A stretch of 64,000 nucleotides of DNA from Adineta steineri (GCA_905250115.1 CAJNOI010000161.1:139036-203035); one strand, 5' to 3'; shown: positions 37,501 through 53,960, counted from the first letter of the stretch. Numbers and translations: made by a program. Notes: generated by a model from the letters alone, not told the origin.

Positions 37501-39075
37501 TGAAAGACTTATATTAATGATTACATAGTAATATAACTCAATACACAGTTAAGATTCAAAGAAGAAAAAAGTTCATAATTTTTGATGCTATACGAAGTTA
37601 GATAAATACTGAAGTATAGTCGTCATAAGTATGGATATTGTATCATACGTTTCCTTATAATTAGGAATATGTAGTAAACGATGATACAGTGAATATGCTA
37701 CTATAAATTGTTCTTAGAAAAACTTAAGTAATTTATCGATGAGAATAGGTTAATCATTTCTTCTATAGAACTCAACTCATTATGTATCGTTCGTATATTT
37801 TTTATGAAAATTTCCTTATACTAACTGCGTCAAAAACTGAATCTTTATCATATAAATATAAGTGATAGTACTATAAGAGATGTCTTTATTCTTACTGGTG
37901 AATCGTATGGCATAGCATGAACAGTTATATATTCGACCCATTTCTTCTTTCCATCTTTATCATCGATAACTTTACCATAATATTGCACAGGTACGAGAAA
38001 TTCTGGTCGACTTATTTCCCATGGACATGCATATCTTAACATAATATGTTATTTAAAAAGACAAAAAAAGAAGTTTCGCGTGCAATACCTTAACCAATTC
38101 TCTGGATATTCTTTTTGATAACCATCTTCAATTTTTTGAGCAAAAATTCCTTTAAAAGAAAACCAAATTGATTTTGCATAGAAATTATCTTAAAAGATAT
38201 TTACCATAATCATATCGAAGACCATATCCATAGGCAGAAAGACCTAATGTAGCCATACTATCGAGATAACAAGCAGCTAATCGTCCTGAGAAAAGAAAAC
38301 ATCGATTGTTTTATAATGATGTGTACTGTTATGAATTTCTAACTTACCAAGACCCCCATTTCCAAGTGCAGCTTCCGATTCAAGTTCTTCTAATTCTTCA
38401 ATATTCAAACCCATTTCATAAAGAGCTTCATCAACAGAATTTTCAATGCCTAAATTAATCATACAATTAGATAATGCTCTTCCCATATGATATTCGAGTG
38501 AAAGATAATAAACACGCTTTAAATACAAATACAAATAAATATTTATTATTAAACATATATATATATAAAATTTCTACCTTTTGATCAGTTTCAAAATGAT
38601 ATTGATTTGTACGAATCCATCTACTAACAAGATGATCACGAACTAAATAAATTGAATTAATAAAAATAAGTAAATTTAATTCAAAACAAACCGGTATAAG
38701 CTATTGATTCATAATAATCATGATCAGTAGCAACATCACGATCTTTGACAATAGTGAAATGTAAATGACGATTAAATACTTTTTTAACTTCTTCAACATT
38801 TTCTAACTAGAAAGAAAAAATATATATGTAAAAGATCGAAATTTATGTTCGAGAATTTACCAATGGAATACCACGAATACTAATTTGTTTATAATTGTTT
38901 TCTTTTAATGCTGGTGCATGTTTTTTTGAAGATGTCGAATCAGATGAATTTTCTTGCTTCTTTTTATTTTCAACAGTAGCATCTTTATTACTTTCATTGG
39001 ATTTTGATTTCTATTATAAATTTAATTTAAATAAACAATAAACTATCTATTAAAAAAATATACCTCTTGATCCAT
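34509..39075 (-). CDS. PYG: Glycogen phosphorylase
   Basis: Twenty-one exons from 39075 to 34509 give 896 residues: 39075-39064, 39010-38861, 38806-38692, 38642-38578, 38516-38348, 38285-38205, 38149-38089, 38034-37896, 37446-37327, 37255-37211, 37154-36771, 36715-36644, 36527-36439, 36386-36170, 36121-35915, 35858-35828, 35768-35667, 35301-35085, 35032-34895, 34838-34772, 34718-34509. All junctions keep frame. The enzyme phosphorolyses glycogen to glucose-1-phosphate. The PLP lysine is Lys714 in EASGTSNMK. The regulatory serine site is kept as YKQISIRG (Ser48), so phosphorylase-kinase control is likely. Both lie 34 residues later than in the mammalian enzyme because of a Lys/Ser-rich N-terminal extension. 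Two introns hold a hAT-like MITE and a palindrome. Confidence 0.96.
35449..35625. mobile_element. hAT-type MITE in a glycogen phosphorylase intron, perfect 8-bp target duplication
   Basis: The 177-bp element begins TAGGAATGCAACGG and ends CCGCTGCATCCCTA, imperfect inverted repeats of the hAT TAGGGATGCA type. It is flanked by perfect direct repeats CTGCAAAT (35441-35448 and 35626-35633). The whole element folds back on itself through ATCTTGAGGGCGTGGGTGTG / CACACCTACACCCTCAAGAT. Confidence 0.8.
36580..36607. repeat. 28-bp near-perfect palindrome in a glycogen phosphorylase intron
   Basis: TAGCGAACTCGAACGTTCGG followed by GTTCGCTA pairs with itself throughout, with one mismatched pair of positions. 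GC-rich for an intron here. Confidence 0.5.
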
Positions 39076-39843
39076 TTGATATTAATTTTAATGTAAGATA
39101 TTATATGAAAATAAGTTACGTAGTTTATTTGGGTGTAGTGGATAGAATATGAAATTATACGTGTGTTGTATTACGTTTGTTTTTCGTATTAATGGTGGTA
39201 TTTATTATTTTTGTGTTTGTTGTGCAATGATTGGTTGAAAGGTTGTAATATAATAGTACTCCAAGTACTGTCGTATGTCGTAGAGCGAAGAGTAGAAGGA
39301 ACGAATACAAATAAACAGTCTGGTTTAGCGTGTTAAATACAGAACACGATAAAAAGCACGTGTCATAAACTGAATGCGACTTTTTTAGTAATGATAATCA
39401 GTTTATCTGTGGTAAGAAATTGATACTATGCTCTTAAAGTTCAATCAATTTTTGTACGATTTAATATTCTTTTTTTCTACATCTATTCACTTTCTATTTC
39501 CCTATCAACAATAATAGTAGGAAAATGTTATTAAATAAAGTATTGTTTTTCTTCTCAAGCAAACGTTAATATTTTAAAATGCATAAATGACAGTATCATC
39601 AAGTATAATAACGTCACTTTGTAATTAAACGTAAAATATAGAATCAGCGAAAATTATTATATATTTTTGCGTAGTTTGTAAATTATAAAGTTAATCATTC
39701 GTATAGTTTCTGAATGTATTCTATAAAGGTAAATGAGAAAAATATTATTTTTATTTAAATACTACCTTGTATAAATATAATGTAAATTTTTTTATTTCTG
39801 ATAACTAGTTATTTACTATATTAGAACTTAACTTAATAAAGAG

Positions 39844-40201
39844 CAAGGGGAATAAACTGATTCCTGGGCTAGAAATCATTCAAATTCACTATTTTACGTT
39901 AAAGCCATAGAAAATGACTGAGAAAAATTCATTGCAAATCGGTAGAAATCAGTGAAAAATATTCAAAGTTACACTAAAATCATTGATATTCATGTTAAAA
40001 ATTAGACCTTGATTTTTATTGATTTCCAATGAATTTTATTGACTTTTCAAATTTCCGATAGTTTTCAATATCTCCAGCGAATACTTACATTTTGTATGAT
40101 TTCTTGTTGTTTGTTTCTATCAGTTTTCGATGATTTATATTGCCTTTTGATCAACACAAAAATGCTGATTTGCGATCTAGAAATCAGTTTGTTCCCCCTT
40201 G
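39844..40201. mobile_element. hAT-like non-autonomous TIR element
   Basis: Left end CAAGGGGAATAAACTGATT mirrors right end AATCAGTTTGTTCCCCCTTG, and CTAGAAATCA lies just inside both ends. Flanks ATAAAGAG and ATAAAACC share 5 of 8 bases, so the duplication is weak. Length 358 bp, no coding capacity. Confidence 0.55.
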
Positions 40202-42010
40202 ATAAAACCCTATAATTAACATGGTTGATTTCAGTATAGTGAGATATTTATATGATATTTCACATTATTATATGCTCTGTTTATAAAAAAAAGAGATATC
40301 AGCAAGATTTTTAAATTAATTAATATAAGTAAAACATTAATAGTATGCAATCAAAACTATCTATGTAGATTGTTCACAAGCTGAAAGAATTATTTGACGT
40401 GTAAATAAAAAAAACAATACTTCGTGTCATCCTATTATGTAATGAATAAAAAAAACAACACATGATATTATACTTCGTATGAAACATTTATAAACACGTT
40501 GTTTTTCATTGTCACATGCTTTATCGAGTTCGATTCAATAATTCATATAGAATGCAAATATGTTTTCGATATCATTCTTTGAATTTTTCCATACATTAAA
40601 TATTTCTACGTCGTTGAATTTAACAAGATTCACATCGAATGAATATCTGATGATATAATATACGAAATATTTTTTTTTATCTTTCTACACAAATATGATA
40701 AAATACTAGTGAAAGAGGCTTGGTAAAAGGCAGGGTTTCATTCCACTACAAAATACTGGACTGAAATTTTTCTTATCAAAATATACTTTGGATTTTAGTT
40801 TTACGTTTTTTAATTTTGAAAAAAAGAGTAAAGTGGCAACCAGGTTAGATAGTAAAATAATATGTCTTAAACAATGCATTGTAGTAGATTTATAAAAAAA
40901 ATTATATTCTATGACCTCGATGAAGTTATCTTTTACTGAAAAATAGTACACACATATACTATTATATTTCAATTGCGATGTTTTAAATCTAAAATATTTA
41001 TTTCAAATAAAATTATTAGCATATAATTTAATAAGTATGTGTAGCAGAGTTCTTAATCGATAAAAGAATTTGAATCTAAATCTATACATAATTTTGTTTT
41101 TATATATGATCAATTACAGCAAGGACATCATATTACTTCTTACAGTATTTAATTGATACTTTATTATTTATTACTGACGATGATTGTATAATATTTTATA
41201 TAATATGTTCCACTCGAACATTTACTGTTGTGGATACTAACTCTCGAAAGGTTATTGATAAAAGTTGAAAGTTAATCTTTATTTTTGCCTGGATGTGTTA
41301 TTAAGATTAAATATTTGGCAATACTTCAGTGCAAGAAATGACCCATTTTTTTTTGATTAAATAAATATTTTATCACTGTCATGATGTCAAGATTCCCAGA
41401 GAAAAATATTCTTATCAGTTAACTTTTCACACAAAATGTAATAACAAAAAATAAGAGGGAGGGAGGGAGAGAGGGGCGAAACACTGTGATTTATTGTATG
41501 TCACTGAATACTTCCTCGGAATGATCGCACCATAATAAACATCATGTGATTAACTTAGCTTATGCGTCATTCTAAATCTAGTCACTCTTATGCGCGTGAT
41601 CATTATTCTTTGTATTTTCTATAATAGATTAACGACAATGTGCGCATGCAAGCACATGAGTTACACGTATAACGCACTCGTTCTGTCACTTATATTTTGC
41701 CCTTCAACAGAATAGAGAAGAATATAGACTTGAATCGCTACCTCTATAGCGTCACACACAACGCCATAGCATCATATGATGAAAAGAAAGAGAAAGATAT
41801 AGCAAAATAGAACAGCAACATTCCGCGAGCGTGTGCTTTCTAGCAAAGAATATATTTGTCATCTGACTAACATATAATATTTACTGATCACATGATCTCC
41901 ATAAAGTACTGAAATGTAAGAGATAGTACCCAGCTATGGCTAGCGCTCCCCCTTTTTTATTCGTAATAGCACGCACACCCTTCGTGTCTCTCACCCGCTT
42001 TATCAGGATG

Positions 42011-42018
42011 TATATAAG
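42011..42018 (+). promoter_or_regulatory. TATA box upstream of the HAD hydrolase
   Basis: TATATAAG followed by GC, a good match to the metazoan consensus. It predicts transcription from about 42040, which would exclude the upstream ATGs at 41936 and 42008. Confidence 0.4.
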
Positions 42019-42125
42019 GCCTACAAAATTTCTCATTTATTATAAAAAAATCTATCTACTACAACAAAATATCAGATCTGTTGGTCAAACTTCACAAGTA
42101 GTTCTTGCAAACAAGAATCTCTATT

Positions 42126-43588
42126 ATGAAAACGGTAAATAAATATATTACTTCTATTCAATCAATATATATATATATATTCTTTTTAATAGCCAAACTT
42201 TGCCTGTCTCTTTGATATTGATGGTGTTATTACTAAAGGTCCAAACTTTATTACTGTTGCTAAACCAGCAATTCAAAAATTGATTCAACTCAAAGTACCT
42301 GTTGTATTTCTCTCAAATACATGTATGCTTGAAGCAGATAAAGCTAAACAATTAACAGCTGTACTTGGTATTACTGTAAGTTAATCTTTCGAAGATTGAA
42401 AATTCATTTTCGAATCATATATATTTAAATTATAGATTCATCCAGAACAAGTTGTTTTGGCTCAAACACCAATGCGTTCATTAACTGAATATCATAATAA
42501 ACATGTTTTAATTTCTGGACAAGGTCCAATTGAAGAAATTGGTCGAACGTATGTATTTTAATTTCGATTATAAAAAGATGATTTATTTTTTTTCTCTTTT
42601 TTAATATAGGCTTGGCTTCAAAAGTATGACAACAATTGAAAAAGTTTGCTCAGCATTTCCAGAATTGGATATGGTCAATCATATGAATCGAGCTCAGTTG
42701 GTAAGTGTAAAAATAAGGAAAGATTCTTTTCGATATTCATATTTATCATCTGTTTTAGAGTGAAATGATTAAAACCCAAGGTCTTGTTCGTGATGAAAAT
42801 TTTCGTCCCATTGATGGTAAATATTCTATTTTTTAATCTCTTCTTAATAATTTTATTATTAATCTATGTATAGGTATTGTTTTACTTGGTGAACCAGTAC
42901 AATGGGAAAGATCATTACAAGTTATTACTGATCTTCTTTTAACCGATGGTAATCCAGGTGCTATACCAGATGATTCCGATGCTGATCGTGATCATATACC
43001 AATTATTGCTTGTAATAGAGATCTTGTATTCAAAGCTGCTGCTGATTTACCACGTTTTGGTCATGGTGCTTTTCTTACATGTTTAGAAGCCTTATATAAA
43101 GTAAATAATTCTTTTTACTTTTACGAATATATAATTTTATTATATTTTATTTATAGAATTTAAGTGGAAATGAACTTAAATATACATCATTTGTTGGTAA
43201 ACCATTTGAAATATCATATCAATATGCTGAAGCAGTAGCTAATAAAATTGCATTAGCTAGTGGTCAATCAAAAATTGAAAAAATTTATTTCATTGGAGAT
43301 AATCCTGATGTTGATATTGTTGGTGCAAATATGTATAATCAATTATTACAACAAGCAACAATTTTGAAGAAAAGTATTAGTGGTTACAGTTTACTTCCAG
43401 AATCAAAATTTTTAAGTGCAACTTCATGTGAATCTGTATTAGTATGCACAGGTGTTTACGATCCAGCCAAACACAAACTTGAAGGAAAAAATCAATGGAA
43501 AGTACCAACAAAAATTGAAAATGATGTTTTGGATGCTATTAAATATATTCTTGCAAAAGAAGGTCGTCCATGGACAGTTGGTTTTTAG
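42126..43588 (+). CDS. HDHD5: HAD-superfamily hydrolase, HDHD5 (CECR5) type
   Basis: Seven exons (42126-42134, 42193-42375, 42436-42548, 42610-42700, 42759-42816, 42874-43100, 43157-43588) give 370 residues. HAD motif I is LFDIDGVITKG close to the N-terminus, motif II VVFLSNTC, motif III region FVGKPF and motif IV YFIGDNPDVDIVGANMY. The CECR5-type C-terminal CTGVYDP block is present. Family members are mitochondrial or cytosolic phosphatase-like proteins of uncertain substrate. Only ATG AAA ACG / GTAAAT joins exon 2 in frame with that strong donor. An alternative uses CAA/GTAGTT (42093) and ATGs at 41936 or 42008, adding an Arg/Lys-rich presequence-like peptide, but the TATA box at 42011 argues against it. 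AATAAA at 43742-43747. Confidence 0.85.
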
Positions 43589-43898
43589 AATGATTGTATA
43601 TATTTTAAAAAAAAAACTTTAGTGTTCGTTTTGAGTGTATATAAGTCCGTCAGATTTAGTTATTATATTGTTTTGCTGATCAGTTTTTATGTAAATATAT
43701 ATACGCTTGTGACAAATATATATATATGCTATTTGTAAATAAATAAAGATCTTGTTTTAGTTAGAAAAACAAAACTACTATTCTTTCAATATTCTATAAA
43801 ACAAATAATAATAGAAAAAAAGTTAAATTTATACTTTATATCAGCTTGTATTTACTATCAATAATGATAACTACCAAGTTGAGAATGAAAATAAACAC

Positions 43899-43972
43899 GG
43901 TCCCTTAGCTCAGCTGGTTAGAGCGCCGTGCTAATAACGCGGAGGTCATGAGTTCGATCCTCATAGGGACCA
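43899..43972 (+). tRNA. tRNA-Ile: tRNA-Ile (anticodon AAT)
   Basis: A 74-nt cloverleaf: acceptor GGTCCCT/AGGGACC with discriminator A, D arm GCTC-AGCTGGTTA-GAGC, anticodon stem CCGTG/CGCGG with loop CTAATAA (anticodon AAT, read as IAU after deamination), variable AGGTC, T arm ATGAG-TTCGATC-CTCAT. Internal boxes TAGCTCAGCTGG and GTTCGATCC are intact. No intron, CCA not encoded. A T7 run at 43977-43983 would terminate Pol III. Confidence 0.97.
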
Positions 43973-45218
43973 AACCTTTTTTTCTTTCTGTTTTCTTTTT
44001 ACACTGCAAAAAACATCTATAAATAAATTTCGATTTACTAAGATAGCATTTTTTTTCTTCTATAAAGTAAGAATTATAAACTTGCAAAAAAATATCAGCG
44101 TTTTTTTACTTCGAATTCATCTAAATGCATCATGTTTCGATGATTGTATGTATTTATATTTTCATCAAATAAAGTGTCAGAATAAAATCCAATAGTTCGA
44201 GATGGATTTAGAAGGAGATCGTAGGAGTTAATCTTTTTTGCAAATGTTTAGATATTTGAAGAGAAATACAAGAAGATTTAAGTGTCATAAGTCAACAAGT
44301 ATTTTTCCTTGTCTTTTTTTGAAAAGAATTTCTAATACCAAACAATCTCTAACAATATTAAAATTTTATTATAGTATCATTCATATGAAGAATTGCATAA
44401 TTTATTCATAGTTTGTTAACAAAAGTAGCTTTGATTTCGTATCAAATTAATATTCAATATAGTCTTATACAAAGTTGTAAATTAGATACGATGACATATT
44501 TCAAAAAACCTACTTCGAATTTAATGCCGTTGAATTTTTAAAAGCTTTTCATGAATTTCATATTTTATTAAACAGAATGAAATACAATGTATGATAATAT
44601 ATCAGTATTTTTTTATAAAATAGTTTAAAAAACGCTGTTCACTCAATAATTTCGAGTATAAATCTACTTATTTCTCCTTTTTTTAAATAAATAGCTCAAC
44701 CAAATTTTACTCAATTAGTTTTCTTTGTGATAATTTATCTCTTACATTAGATTTTTGTTATATTCAATTTTTTTATGTATACCCTGGTCGAGCAATCAGA
44801 TAGCAAGATCTTGTAAGAATCGTATCTATGATCATATATGATCGGATGAAGTCAGACAAGGATCATACAAAAAATCGTGGTTCCTGATTTCTTGCACTAG
44901 TTCGTGCTATAAGAACTGTTATAAGATTCTTATGCAGTACAATGCCACCATAATATTCTACTAAAATTATTACTGAGAAAATACAATGCACGTAAGATAT
45001 TTTAACAAAAACATGTTATGACTAGATACAAGATTCCACGGACCACGATTTTTTGCCAGATTCTTGTAAGATTTTTTGACCTGGGTAGTTGCAAATGTGA
45101 TAATCTCGTAATACATCTTTCAAATACTTGTACACAATCATCTGTTTTTATTTGTATATCTTCTGGATAACATAAAATAAACTAGGAAAAGTAATACTTT
45201 ATATCTGATTTTTTGCAA
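43973..45218. other. Intergenic, AT-rich, with one TIR element
   Basis: No exon is seen. It holds the TA-flanked element at 44782-45085. Confidence 0.45.
44782..45085. mobile_element. TA-flanked non-autonomous element with CCCTGGTC ends
   Basis: Begins TA/CCCTGGTCGA and ends TTGACCTGGG/TA, with a further inverted pair inside (AAAAAATCGTGGTTCC / GGACCACGATTTTTT). TA on both sides fits a Tc1/mariner-type insertion. Length 304 bp, no coding capacity. The CCC(A/T)G start resembles the nested enolase-intron element. Confidence 0.6.
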
Positions 45219-45622
45219 CTAGGAAAAGTTTGTGTGCTCTGTAATAAATTTTTCTTTTAAACAGAATTGAATTATATTATTTTCAAGTAATGTATCGAAT
45301 GTTATATTGACACTTGATTGTCTAGTGATGTGAAAAACTGTATCAAAATTTACACATGCTTTTTGTAAATTTCCTATTTTATACATATGACCTTCGCCAT
45401 ATGATTTTATTGATTCATCTTTTTCTGATACATTCAAAGAAGGTATCTGATCGAAAGAAAAAATGATAGACAAATTGTTAAACGAAGGTTATACCTTTGT
45501 TTATTTAAACGTTTAGCAATATATTGATCAATATTACGAACTGCCCTAGTAACAAGAATGAATGAAGGTGAATTTATTGGTACCACCTTGGAAGTACAAA
45601 TTAATGTGTAATAAAGAATCAT
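45219..45622 (-). pseudogene. Coding-like fragment, possibly a broken or misread small gene
   Basis: Two open stretches lie back to back: 45622-45495 (starting MILYYTLICTSK) and 45446-45219 (ending HTNFS). A donor/acceptor pair (AAAG/GTATAA, CGATCAG) would make a 48-bp intron, but the first part ends in phase 2 and the second needs phase 0, so splicing shifts the frame. The second part alone could start at an ATG inside the intron (45473). Its middle (IKSYGEGHMYKIGN, then NFDTVFHIT) faintly recalls a filamin-type immunoglobulin repeat; this is a weak resemblance. I cannot say whether it is a gene remnant or a small gene with another start. Confidence 0.3.
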
Positions 45623-46925
45623 TATAAAAAATAATGATGAAAATAAATATAATATATGTTACACTTCAATGAATCTTCCAATAATTTATTTTATTGTTCT
45701 ATTTTTTTTTCACCAATGGAAACAACACTATACTATTCGAAGATAATCTATTCGCATTGTAATAAATTATTTTAACGACGAATGTGGTATATATTTTGAT
45801 AGATTATAAAACGTTATCAATTCGTCAATATATCATTCACTCGATTTGATCTTTCATAGAGAAAATCATTTTATTGTATGCATATCTTAATAAATTTTTT
45901 TCTAAGGTTTTTGTACGACTTAATTAATTTTTTTTCCATTAAGAAAACCTCAATTTGAATATAATATTAGCAACTTCACGGTTTTCCATTTTAAAATATC
46001 ATAAATTCTGCTTAAAGTCAGTTTTTTCAGTGCAAAGACTTCGAGTACATTATTTCTTTCTATTTTAGAATAGCCTATATTTACATTGTTCATAAATAAT
46101 TCTATATAAAATTAGAACTAAAACATGTTAGACATGCCTGTCATAATATTTTACTTTGTTCTCAAAACAAGAGCTAACATAGATAGAAATATTTTCCTCC
46201 TTCAAACTTTTTAAATCAGTTATTGTTTTCATTAAAAAGAAAAAAAAGTCTTGTAATTTAATATAGCCGAACGGCAAACAAACTATTATTAACTTGAAAA
46301 TCTATTATATAAACACCTTGAATTTTATTTCTATATGTTTCATATATATATATATTAATAAATATAATTTGATTAAAAATCAATTGAAAACTATTTTTTT
46401 CAAAGATACATGCTCAATTTCATACATTCAATCTTTAATTTCTTTTTTCTCATCGAATATAAATGTGACAAATTATTTGCCATTTTCTCATCCACACATA
46501 AAATTGCACTGCTGTTACTTTTCTCTATGTATATGCGAGCACACACACACACATACGCATACACCAGCAAGCAAGCTGTTTCGCGCTGTCGTTGCCTTTA
46601 TTCCCTACTCTTTCTTTTTTCCTTTCACATCACTATGTGTTTCTCTATGTAGACAGACGGAGACGAACACATACATGACTGCTTTATGTTTAAAAAAAAG
46701 CAGCGAGAGAGACATACACGTCATGTTTGTGCGTTTTCTTCTATTCACCACTGCCTGACTAGGTCACATTTCTCTCTTGTTCGTTGTTCATTCATAATAA
46801 AAAGAGTGCAACGATCGTATTTATTCATTTGTTTTGTGTGTTCAAATTCAGTTGCTCGAATAGCTATATCGTCATCTATATCGATATTTTAGATTCGTAT
46901 ATTCATTTCAATAAAACTTAATACA
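45623..46925. other. Intergenic and HMGB promoter / 5' UTR
   Basis: AT-rich, with a (CA)n run at about 46541-46560. The open frame at 46294-46758 is not supported. The HMGB leader is at the right end. Confidence 0.45.
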
Positions 46926-47437
46926 ATGCCTCGTGGTGCTTCTGGTTCATCGAAAAAAGCTAACAAAGATCCAAATGCTCCAAAACGACCATTATCAGCA
47001 TTCTTTCTCTTTTCACAAGATGAACGACCTGATATAAAGAAAAAGAGTCCATCATTGTCTGTTGGCGATATTTCTAAAGAAATTGGTGCCCGATGGAAAA
47101 AAGTCACGTAAATAATAAAACAATAAATTTTCATATATCCATATGTTAATATATTAAATTTTTATCTTATAGTGATGATACTAAAAAACGTTATGAACAA
47201 AAGGCTGCAGTTGAAAAACAAAAATATGAGCAACGTCTTTCAGAATATAAAAAGAGTGGTGGTGGCGGCGGTGGTGGTTCACCTGCTAAAGCTAGTAAAG
47301 GTGGAGCAAAAGCATCTTCAAGCAAAAAAGCATCACCAAAGAAACCTGTTGGTAAAAAAGCACCAGCTAAAGCAAAATCATCGGATGAAGACAATGATGA
47401 CGACGATGAAGATGATGACGATGAAGATGAAGATTAA
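46926..47437 (+). CDS. High-mobility-group box protein (HMGB type, single box, acidic tail)
   Basis: Two exons (46926-47107, 47173-47437) join in phase 2 and give 148 residues. One HMG box spans about residues 18-88: DPNAPKRPLSAFFLFSQDER, then GDISKEIGARWKK and the KRYEQKAA helix. After it come a Gly run (SGGGGGGGS), a Lys/Ala/Ser-rich linker and a 20-residue Asp/Glu tail. It should be a nuclear non-sequence-specific DNA-bending chromatin protein, like insect HMG-D or vertebrate HMGB but with a single box. The acidic tail usually tunes DNA binding. AATAAA at 47631-47636. Confidence 0.93.
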
Positions 47438-47739
47438 ATTCCTGTTTTTTTTTTTGGTCGAGTTATGAATAAATTTTTTTTTTCTGTACTATTTGTTGTA
47501 GAATGACACATTTGTATGTATGAACTTGTGTGCTTGTCTCTATATTTTTTTGTATACAACTTTCTTTGTCTATGTGTGTGTATTAACATTACTATGTTTG
47601 TTCTTGTTGTTGTTTTCACTGGCAAAAGAAAATAAATGTGGAAGTAGTAGTGAAGAAAAATTATCTTATTAAATATCGCAGGATTTATTAGTCAATGAAG
47701 AAGAAAGAAAAAAGAAACGTTAGAAAGTAGAAGAAGAAG

Positions 47740-48171
47740 ATGAGGTTAGCTGTTGTTTTCATTTCATCCTTTTCTTACCGTTTTTACCCATTATATAGAA
47801 TGGCTGCTGTAATTATTATACTTTTTGTTTTGTATTCATCTATAATGGCAACAACCACATCAAATATTCATCCGTGCTATATGGAAACCTATAACGAAAC
47901 GTTAAATATTCGAAATTGTTTAGATTCTCCTATAGAAATTGAAACAACACGTTGTCGTGGTCAATGTTATTCGGAAGATTTTTTAATTCATGATTGGCAA
48001 TCTGAATCAACGTCCTACCGACATAATCATCGTATTCATTGTTGTATACCAAATATGACAATTCCTCGTCAGATTCTCGTAATATGTAATAATCAACAAC
48101 AACGTATTATAAACTATCCGTCTGTTACACGATGTGATTGTAAATCATGTACTGACAACTGTCGAGATTAA
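47740..48171 (+). CDS. Secreted cystine-knot (CTCK-like) protein, bursicon/DAN/glycoprotein-hormone style
   Basis: A single exon of up to 143 codons. The ATG at 47800 starts a clean signal peptide (MAAVIIILFVLYSSIMATTT) and may be the true start; the ATG at 47740 adds 20 residues in frame. The mature part has 11 cysteines in a cystine-knot order: HPC, RNC, TRCRGQC (the CxGxC ring element), HCC, VICN, RCDCKSC and a terminal DNC. Three N-glycosylation sequons occur: NET, NMT and the NTT-less spacing elsewhere is unclear, so count them as at least two. This matches CTCK signalling ligands (bursicon, gremlin/DAN, glycoprotein hormone beta). Which subfamily is not clear. It would act extracellularly, probably as a disulphide-linked dimer if the odd cysteine pairs between chains. 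Confidence 0.68.
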   Translation: MRLAVVFISSFSYRFYPLYRMAAVIIILFVLYSSIMATTTSNIHPCYMETYNETLNIRNCLDSPIEIETTRCRGQCYSEDFLIHDWQSESTSYRHNHRIHCCIPNMTIPRQILVICNNQQQRIINYPSVTRCDCKSCTDNCRD

Positions 48172-48557
48172 AGTAAAGAAGAAATTTAATAAATGAACAA
48201 TTGCTTTTTCTCTTTTTTAAAGAGGAGATAAAGTAGAAACAACAAACAAAAAAAAACATCTTTCTTTTTCTGCAAAATACAAAGCATTAAACAAAAAAGG
48301 ATTTTTTTTAAATACAAATACATATCGATATGTTCATTTTTTTTCGCTCTTCAAGAAATAATAAGAATAATATCTAACAAGAAAACAAAATGAACATTTT
48401 TGTTATATAACAAAAGAAAAAAAAACAGAAAAACAAGAATAGCTTTTTTTCTCTCTCCTAAAGAAATTTTTCATCCATTTCAAATATTATATAGAATTAA
48501 GGCAAACAAAAAATAAATGGCTATGATAATCACAGAAATTAGTGTGTTTTTTTCTTC
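48172..48557. other. Convergent 3' flanks
   Basis: A-rich and T-rich 3' UTR sequence of the cystine-knot gene (plus) and the palmitoyltransferase (minus). Nothing else is seen. Confidence 0.5.
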
Positions 48558-53593
<5,036 letters not shown>

Positions 53594-53960
53594 AATAAAA
53601 CTTTAAATAATAAAAAAAAAATAAAACTACAAGACATACAGTTTAACATTGATAATAGCACCAGCATTAATTAACAAAGTACTAGATTATAATTATTAAT
53701 AAATCACAAAATAAATTCATTCATATACTTACAAAATAATAATTAATGAAGAAAACATCTAAAATCGGAAAATATATATATATATATATAATCACAAATC
53801 ATACATCATGTTAATAAATAAATATATCACACAGTTACACTCACAAACAGAAGATTTTTAATCTGAATTTTATAAAAAAAAAACAAAAACGGAAAACAAC
53901 CGGTATACAATAATCTTTGACTAGAATTATTGTGGATAATTTCTTTTCTTTTCTTTTCTA
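53594..53960. other. Short intergenic spacer
   Basis: Between the first palmitoyltransferase exon and the ATG4 stop codon, both minus. Holds a (TA)n run near 53777. No exon is seen. Confidence 0.45.

Larger units (their letters stand above)
39076..42125. other. Long divergent intergenic region
   Basis: 3 kb between glycogen phosphorylase (minus) and the HAD hydrolase (plus). It contains a hAT-like element at 39844-40201, a GA-rich run (GAGGGAGGGAGGGAGAGAGG) at about 41456-41475, and a TATA box at 42011. Open frames at 40706-40972 and 41936-42142 are not supported as independent genes. Confidence 0.45.

Noticed and set aside
40706..40972. 88-codon minus-strand frame
   Set aside because: Composition is that of random AT-rich DNA; no splice partners or similarity.
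46294..46758. 154-codon open frame before HMGB
   Set aside because: Translates AT-rich and (CA)n sequence with no protein-like features; probably promoter or leader.
47172..47468. 98-codon alternative frame over HMGB exon 2
   Set aside because: Shadow of the Lys-rich HMGB reading frame, which has the HMG box, a correct splice and an acidic tail.
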